Below are positions 6,024-11,046 of a DNA stretch of 11,046 bases, piece by piece. Each line of letters begins with the position of its first letter. The first letter of the stretch is position 1. The position numbers were made by a program, and so were the translations under genes. The stretch is from Pseudomonadota bacterium (lineage in GTDB: Bacteria; Pseudomonadota; Alphaproteobacteria; Rhizobiales; Hyphomicrobiaceae). The DNA is taken from NCBI GenBank assembly GCA_021816505.1, contig JAKAXS010000052.1, positions 1 through 11,046 on the forward strand. The letters run 5' to 3'. The notes beneath the pieces were generated by a model. That model saw only the letters and a list, made by a program, of their open reading frames with translations, did not search any database and was not told where the DNA came from.

Positions 6024-6053
6024 AAAGGCCTGCCGCGGGGCAGCGGCAAGCCT
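6024..6053 (-). terminator. Terminator of the six-cysteine peptide gene
   Basis: AGGCCTGCCGC (6026-6036) and GCGGCAAGCCT (6043-6053) form an 11-bp stem with one G-T wobble and a six-base loop. On the minus strand TTTCC follows. It lies 32 bp past the stop codon of the small leftward gene, as expected for its terminator. Confidence 0.7.
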
Positions 6054-6084
6054 CAGCGGTGCGTTAGTGGACGAGTAATCCTCG

Positions 6085-6315
6085 TTACAGGCAGCCGATG
6101 ATGGGCTGGCCGCAAACGTACGTGCCGAGTTCATGGCTGACGCAACACGGGACGTCGGCCTTGCACTTCCAGGACTTGATCTTGCCCGTGGACGGGACCT
6201 TGGATTTACAAGTCTTCAGCGCGCTTTTGGCGTGCGCTGACCCGTCGGTTAGCAGTGCGGGTGCCGAGAAGGTGAGGGCGGCCGCGATGGCGAGGGTGCT
6301 CAGTACTTTCAACAT
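6085..6315 (-). CDS. Small secreted six-cysteine basic peptide (knottin-like spacing), function unknown
   Basis: The ATG at 6315 has an excellent Shine-Dalgarno (GGGAGAG about 6 bp upstream) and begins a typical Sec signal peptide: MLKVLS, then a hydrophobic core AIAAALTFSAPALL, ending in AHA before residue 30. An upstream in-frame start at 6396 would bury this signal and is rejected. The mature peptide is about 47 aa, Lys-rich, with Cys at 36, 51, 57, 58, 68 and 75. The arrangement C-x14-C-x5-CC-x9-C-x6-C has the C-C-CC-C-C order of inhibitor-cystine-knot peptides. It should be exported and, if oxidised by a periplasmic thiol oxidase, held by three disulfides. The gene stands alone with its own terminator and is divergent from meaB. 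No family is recognised; toxin, antimicrobial or structural roles are all unproven. Confidence 0.8.
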   Translation of the reverse strand: MLKVLSTLAIAAALTFSAPALLTDGSAHAKSALKTCKSKVPSTGKIKSWKCKADVPCCVSHELGTYVCGQPIIGCL

Positions 6316-6421
6316 ATCAACTCTCCCAAAATGACGCGAGCAACCCGGCCAGTATGCCCCGACGGCGGGCGCATGAGCGTGACGCGAACGCCTCAACCAC
6401 CTGGGAACCGTGGGGCTCCCC

Positions 6422-6459
6422 GGTGTGCCATCCGGCAGAGAAGGTGTGCCGTCCGGCAG
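6422..6459 (+). promoter_or_regulatory. Two tandem palindromic repeats upstream of meaB
   Basis: GGTGTGCCATCCGGCAG (6422-6438) and GGTGTGCCGTCCGGCAG (6443-6459) match at 16 of 17 bases and are spaced 21 bp, two helical turns. Each contains a palindrome: TGCCG-TC-CGGCA is perfect in the second copy and has one change in the first. This is the usual look of a cooperative dimer-binding operator. A weak promoter-like pair, TTGCGC (6488-6493) and CTATCC (6511-6516), lies downstream with 17-bp spacing, but would leave almost no leader. Confidence 0.5.
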
Positions 6460-6524
6460 GAAAACGTTCAGTATTTCAATGGGCGTGTTGCGCTGGACCG
6501 GACTTTGCGGCTATCCAGCCCCGC

Positions 6525-7505
6525 ATGAGCAGCAGCAGGACGGACACCGGCAGGGCGCCGCGCGGCGGCATCGATCGGGCGGAGATCCCCGCGCTGGTCG
6601 CTCGTGTCTGCGCCGGCGAACGCCGCGCGGTCGCTGCCGCCGTCACCGAACTGGAGCGCATGTCCGATGCCGCTCCGGATCTTCTGAAGGCGCTGCACCC
6701 GCATCTCGGTCACGCCCTGGTGATCGGCTTCACAGGACCGCCGGGTGCCGGCAAGTCCACGCTCGTCAATGCTGTCATTTCTCACGCACGCGGTGAGGGG
6801 CGGCGCGTGGGCGTCATCGCCGTCGACCCGTCCAGCCCGATTTCCGGCGGCGCCATTCTCGGCGATCGCATTCGCATGACGTCGGCGCTCGATGACGACG
6901 ACGTCTTCGTGCGGTCGTTGGCGTCGCGCGGCTATCTCGGCGGATTGTCGCCGGCGGCCGTTCGGATCATCGACGCGTTCGATGCCGCCGGCTTCGATCT
7001 GATCCTGCTGGAGACGGTCGGGACCGGCCAGAACGAGATCGACGTCGCCGAGGTGGCGGACGTGCGCGTCGTCATCTCCGCGCCGGGCCTGGGTGACGAT
7101 ATTCAAGCGATGAAATCCGGGCTGCTGGAGATCGCGGACATCCTCGTCGTGAACAAGGGCGATCGCCCCGGCTCGGAACAGACGCTGCAGCAGCTGGCTG
7201 GCGCGCTGTCGATCCGTGCCGGCATCGGCATCAAGCCGCCGGTGCTGAAGACGACGGCGACGAGCGGCCAGGGTGTGCCGGAGTTGATGCAAGCCATGGC
7301 GACCGTCGGTGACCGCGTCGCAGCGCTGGGCTCCGAAGCGCGCCGCCGCCGCCGCGCGCGCTATCTGATCGCGCGCGCCGCGGCCGATCTCGTGGCCGAT
7401 CGCATCAAGGCAGGGCAGGGCGGTGCGCTGGATAAGTTGGCAGACGCGGTGCTGGCCGGCGATCTGGCGCCGAGCGCGGCGGCCGCAAAGCTGCTCAAGG
7501 ACTGA
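6525..7505 (+). CDS. meaB: MeaB/ArgK-type G3E-family GTPase, chaperone of methylmalonyl-CoA mutase
   Basis: The ATG at 6525 gives 326 aa, the usual length of MeaB; the frame is open further upstream, but that stretch lacks family features and contains the tandem palindromes. Motifs in order: a helical N-terminus; the P-loop GPPGAGKST (71-79); the switch/metal segment VDPSSPISGGAILGDRIRM; G3 ETVGTGQNE (163-171); G4 NKGD (210-213, a variant of the common NKAD); and a C-terminal helical dimerisation arm rich in Arg. MeaB proteins use GTP hydrolysis to guard B12 loading and protect methylmalonyl-CoA mutase (or related acyl-CoA mutases) from inactivation, in propionate metabolism or the ethylmalonyl-CoA pathway. 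The old names ArgK and LAO/AO transport ATPase refer to the same family. No mutase gene is in the window. It converges with the MocR gene with a 7-bp gap. Confidence 0.9.
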   Translation: MSSSRTDTGRAPRGGIDRAEIPALVARVCAGERRAVAAAVTELERMSDAAPDLLKALHPHLGHALVIGFTGPPGAGKSTLVNAVISHARGEGRRVGVIAVDPSSPISGGAILGDRIRMTSALDDDDVFVRSLASRGYLGGLSPAAVRIIDAFDAAGFDLILLETVGTGQNEIDVAEVADVRVVISAPGLGDDIQAMKSGLLEIADILVVNKGDRPGSEQTLQQLAGALSIRAGIGIKPPVLKTTATSGQGVPELMQAMATVGDRVAALGSEARRRRRARYLIARAAADLVADRIKAGQGGALDKLADAVLAGDLAPSAAAAKLLKD

Positions 7506-7512
7506 CGCCTCG

Positions 7513-8973
7513 TCATGAGGGCCAGCCGTATCTCTGCGGTACGGCGCGAAGGAATGCTCCCAGCCGTGCGCTGTCGTCGTGAGCCACGTTGAAACGGAAC
7601 CAGATGCTCTCCGGCGGCGAGACGTGGAAGAAGTCGCCGGGTGCCAGCACGAGGCCTTCCTTCAGCGCATCCTGAGCGATCTGCCGCGCGTTGACGGTCT
7701 CGTCTGGTTCGACCTGCCAGCCGGCACTCAGGAACATGCCGCCGTCCGGCACGGCGAGCAGCTTCAGTCCCGCGTCCTCAAGCACGGCACGGGTGGTTTC
7801 GCGCGCCGCCGTCATGCGCGCGCGAATGCGGTCGACGGACCGGCGATGGCTGGGATCGGACAGCACCTCCAGCACGATCCGCTCGCTGACCTCAGACGTC
7901 GTAAGGCCGGTCACCATTTTCGTGCGCAACAGTTCTTCCACGAAGCGCGTGCCGCAGGCGACGTAGCCGGCGCGCAGCGACGGCGCGATGGTCTTGGAAT
8001 AGCCGTTGACGGAGATCACGCGCGAAAGCCCGTCCATTGCCGCCAGGCAGGGATCGAAGTCCGTGCCGAAGCTGCGGCAGATATCGTCCTCGACGATCAG
8101 GAAGTCGAAGCGCTCCGCCAGCGCCAGCAACCGGTAGGCGTCCGTCTGGCGCAACGTCGTACCGAGTGGATTGTGCAGCACCGTCGTGACGAACATGGCC
8201 TTGGGCCGGTGCGCCTGCGCCAACTGGGCGGCCGCCTCCAGATCCAGTCCGTTGGGGCCGCGCGGGACAGGGAGAAGATTGCAGCCATGCCGGGCGATCA
8301 GCCCGTTGAGGTTGGAGTAGCCTGGGCTCTCCACCAGCACCGCGTCGCCTGGCTGCAGGCAGGTGCGCACCACGAGATCCAGCGCATGCGTCACGCCGTG
8401 CGTCAGCACGATCTGGTCGGGAGAGATGGCGAACAGCCGCTCGCTCAAGTCCCTGGCGATGTGCTGGCGCAAGCGGCCGTAGCCCGCGGGATGGCCATAG
8501 TTGACGAGTTGCTCGGGCTTGGAGCGGGCGACGCGGCGGATCGCATCGCTCATCACCGTGCGCTCGGCATACCAGTCCGACGGCAGCCAGCCGCAGCCGG
8601 GAGAGGCGAGGAGCCGCCCGTGCGTGAAGACGTCGGAGGAGAGCCAGAAGTCGCTGATGCTGCTCGCTTCGGCCTGTCCGGGATCCGGAATCTGGATCGG
8701 CGCGCTGGGCCGGCCGAGCGCGAAATAGCCGGCGCCACGACGAGGCATCACCACATTCCGCGCGGCCAGCAGTTCGTAGGCGTTGGCAACCGTGAACGTG
8801 CTGACTTCAAGCTGCCCGGCCAGCGCCCGTACGGACGGCAGCTTCTCGCCGGGTCCGATCTCCCCGGTCGAGACGGCGCGGCTGATCTGGTCGGCGATCT
8901 GCTGCACCAACCCGGCTTCACTGCTGCGATCGATGGCCAATGCGGCCGGCAGCGGCGGCTTGATCCTGGTCAT
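7513..8973 (-). CDS. MocR/PdxR-family regulator: GntR HTH fused to an aminotransferase-like domain
   Basis: The ATG at 8973 (MTRIKPPLP) is chosen; a TTG at 9054 would add 27 residues that read through the promoter region. The product is 486 aa, standard for MocR proteins. Residues 20-85 form a GntR winged HTH (GEKLPSVRALAGQLEVSTFTV). After a linker, a fold-type I aminotransferase domain starts near 125: YGHPAGYGRLRQ (159-170), THG (191-193), HNP with Asn268, VEDDI with Asp296, and the PLP Schiff-base lysine Lys327 in GYSKTIAPSLRAGY. Such proteins bind PLP and an amine or amino acid and act as regulators, not enzymes. The gene is divergent from ald and the aminotransferase gene, and MocR proteins often control the divergent operon, as with TauR and taurine genes or PdxR and pdxS/T. 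The target here is therefore probably ald plus the aminotransferase. Confidence 0.92.
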   Translation of the reverse strand: MTRIKPPLPAALAIDRSSEAGLVQQIADQISRAVSTGEIGPGEKLPSVRALAGQLEVSTFTVANAYELLAARNVVMPRRGAGYFALGRPSAPIQIPDPGQAEASSISDFWLSSDVFTHGRLLASPGCGWLPSDWYAERTVMSDAIRRVARSKPEQLVNYGHPAGYGRLRQHIARDLSERLFAISPDQIVLTHGVTHALDLVVRTCLQPGDAVLVESPGYSNLNGLIARHGCNLLPVPRGPNGLDLEAAAQLAQAHRPKAMFVTTVLHNPLGTTLRQTDAYRLLALAERFDFLIVEDDICRSFGTDFDPCLAAMDGLSRVISVNGYSKTIAPSLRAGYVACGTRFVEELLRTKMVTGLTTSEVSERIVLEVLSDPSHRRSVDRIRARMTAARETTRAVLEDAGLKLLAVPDGGMFLSAGWQVEPDETVNARQIAQDALKEGLVLAPGDFFHVSPPESIWFRFNVAHDDSARLGAFLRAVPQRYGWPS

Positions 8974-9006
8974 GACGTCTACGGCCTTCTGTATCGGTTT
9001 CCATAG

Positions 9007-9076
9007 CAATACACTGTCTAGGTGAAATCTGTACACTTTGTTGACAATTCGCAAATTGTACTGGTGAGGTGTATTG
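9007..9076. promoter_or_regulatory. Palindrome-rich divergent promoter/operator region between MocR gene and ald
   Basis: The arms CAATACAC (9007-9014) and GTGTATTG (9069-9076) form an exact 8-bp inverted repeat 54 bp apart. Centred between them is ACAATT-CGCA-AATTGT (9044-9059). A perfect -35 hexamer TTGACA (9041-9046) overlaps the central palindrome but has no good -10 at 16-18 bp; an alternative rightward promoter is TTGGCG (9074-9079) with TATTAA (9098-9103), 18 bp apart. Leftward, TTGTCA (complement of TGACAA, 9042-9047) may serve the regulator. The symmetry around a shared spacer fits binding by a dimeric or tetrameric MocR protein. Confidence 0.55.
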
Positions 9077-9169
9077 GCGAAGGAGCCGGACGTGACGTAT
9101 TAAGCACCGTCGCGTACGCGAGCCCGCGTCCGCCCTCAACATTCACGCCGAACGAAGGACAGAACGACG

Positions 9170-10285
<1,116 letters not shown>

Positions 10286-10302
10286 TCGAACGGATCAAAC
10301 AC

Positions 10303-11046
10303 GTGAACATGCAGCTCCACAACTCCGGCGTTACCGAAGGGCTCCAGCGCTACTGGCTGCCCTTCACCGCCAACCGCTACTTCAAGCAGAACCCCAAGCT
10401 CCTGGCCTCCGCCAAGGGCGCGTACTTCACCATGACCGACGGCCGTCGCCTGTTCGACTGTCTCTCGGGCCTGTGGTGCTGTCCGCTGGGACACGGGCAT
10501 CCGCACATTGCGGAGGCCCTGAAGCGTCAGGCGGAGTCGCTGGACTACTCGACCGCGTTCCAGATCAGCAATCCGGTGACGCTGAGCTTTGCCGCGCGCG
10601 TCGCCGCGATGGCACCGGCCGGCCTCGATCAGGTGTTCTTCACCAACTCCGGCTCGGAGTCGGTGGACACCGCGATCAAGATCGCCGTCGCCTATCACCG
10701 CGCACGGGGTGAAGCGAGCCGCTTCCGCATCATCGGCCGCGAGCGTGGCTATCACGGCGTCGGCATGGGCGGCATCTCGGTGGGCGGCATGGTGGCCAAC
10801 CGCAAGATGTTCGCGCCGCTGATGATGCCGGGCGTCGATCACCTGCCGCACACCTACAGCCACGAGCACATGGCCTTCTCGCGCGGCCAGCCGACGTGGG
10901 GCGCGCACTTGGCCGATGATCTGGAGCGCCTCGTCGCGCTGCACGACGCCTCGACCATTGCCGCCGTCATCGTCGAGCCGATGGCTGGTTCCACGGGCGT
11001 CGTGGTGCCGCCGGTCGGCTACCTCGAGAAGCTGCGCCAGATCTGC
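10303..11046 (+). CDS. Class III beta-alanine/omega-amino acid:pyruvate aminotransferase, N-terminal part (3' end outside window)
   Basis: The frame is open from a GTG at 10303 (GGA 8 bp upstream; ATG at 10309 is the alternative) to the right edge, giving 248 residues of an expected ~440. It closely follows the class III omega-aminotransferase pattern: YWLPFTANRYF near the N-terminus, LSGLWCCPLGHGHP, the PLP-phosphate loop TNSGSES, the ring-stacking GYHG, NRKMFAPLM, VDHLPHTY, and HDASTIAAVIVEPMAGSTGV. These segments resemble Pseudomonas putida omega-amino acid:pyruvate transaminase more than taurine:pyruvate aminotransferase, as far as I can recall the sequences. The PLP lysine lies past the window. 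It would transfer an omega-amino group (for example from beta-alanine) to pyruvate, forming a semialdehyde and L-alanine. Its place directly after ald supports coupled amine catabolism. Confidence 0.9.
   Translation, partial: MNMQLHNSGVTEGLQRYWLPFTANRYFKQNPKLLASAKGAYFTMTDGRRLFDCLSGLWCCPLGHGHPHIAEALKRQAESLDYSTAFQISNPVTLSFAARVAAMAPAGLDQVFFTNSGSESVDTAIKIAVAYHRARGEASRFRIIGRERGYHGVGMGGISVGGMVANRKMFAPLMMPGVDHLPHTYSHEHMAFSRGQPTWGAHLADDLERLVALHDASTIAAVIVEPMAGSTGVVVPPVGYLEKLRQIC

Noticed and set aside
6316..6396. N-terminal extension of the six-cysteine peptide
   Set aside because: It would place 27 charged residues ahead of a clear signal peptide; the ATG at 6315 has a far better ribosome-binding site.
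6354..6524. Upstream extension of meaB by 57 codons
   Set aside because: The extension spans the tandem palindromes, reads as Pro/Arg/Cys-rich sequence unlike MeaB N-termini, and the ATG at 6525 gives the normal family length.
6468..7292. Minus-strand open frame of 274 codons
   Set aside because: Antisense shadow of meaB, low-complexity Arg/Asp/His-rich translation.
7579..9006. Plus-strand open frame of 475 codons
   Set aside because: It is the antisense of the MocR-family gene in GC-rich DNA; its translation is Arg/Gln/His-rich with no domains, while the minus strand has all expected motifs.

Overview
The window is a junction between the end of a prophage (or prophage-derived island) and ordinary chromosome of a high-GC proteobacterium. 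Gene content points to Alphaproteobacteria, probably Hyphomicrobiales or a close relative: a MeaB-type GTPase, a MocR/alanine dehydrogenase/omega-aminotransferase cluster, and a phage small protein of a type I associate with rhizobia. The species cannot be fixed from the sequence.

Bases 1-5802 are the mobile part. It opens with the C-terminal end of a lambda-type tail tape-measure protein. No tail-tip genes follow. An AT-rich, repeat-dense leader (756-855) precedes a 383-aa membrane protein with a C-terminal helix-turn-helix, and related repeat elements lie past its far end (2216-2250). Two small rightward genes of unknown function follow. Then comes a leftward group of four genes (5701 to 3004): a PLD-fold phosphodiesterase-like protein, a Cys/His-rich putative zinc protein, and two small phage-type proteins. 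This layout resembles the accessory region between the morphogenesis genes and the attachment site of a lambdoid prophage. No integrase is visible, so the other end and any second att copy lie to the left of the window.

Bases 5803-5878 hold an intact tRNA-Lys(CTT) on the minus strand. Its 3' end faces the phage genes, so it is the likely integration site and marks the boundary.

From 5879 onward the sequence is host-like. It holds: a small secreted basic six-cysteine peptide gene (minus) with a strong terminator; a meaB/argK-type GTPase gene preceded by two 21-bp-spaced palindromes; a MocR/PdxR-type regulator (minus), convergent with meaB; and, divergent from the regulator across a palindrome-rich 196-bp spacer, ald (alanine dehydrogenase) followed 17 bp later by a beta-alanine/omega-amino acid:pyruvate aminotransferase cut by the window edge. 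The last two enzymes form a cycle: the transaminase loads amino groups onto pyruvate to make alanine, and Ald deaminates the alanine back to pyruvate, releasing ammonium and NADH. The MocR protein is the obvious candidate regulator.

The parts most worth a second look are the repeat elements flanking the membrane/HTH gene, the uncharacterised leftward cargo cluster next to the tRNA, the knottin-like six-cysteine peptide, and the tandem palindromes upstream of meaB.
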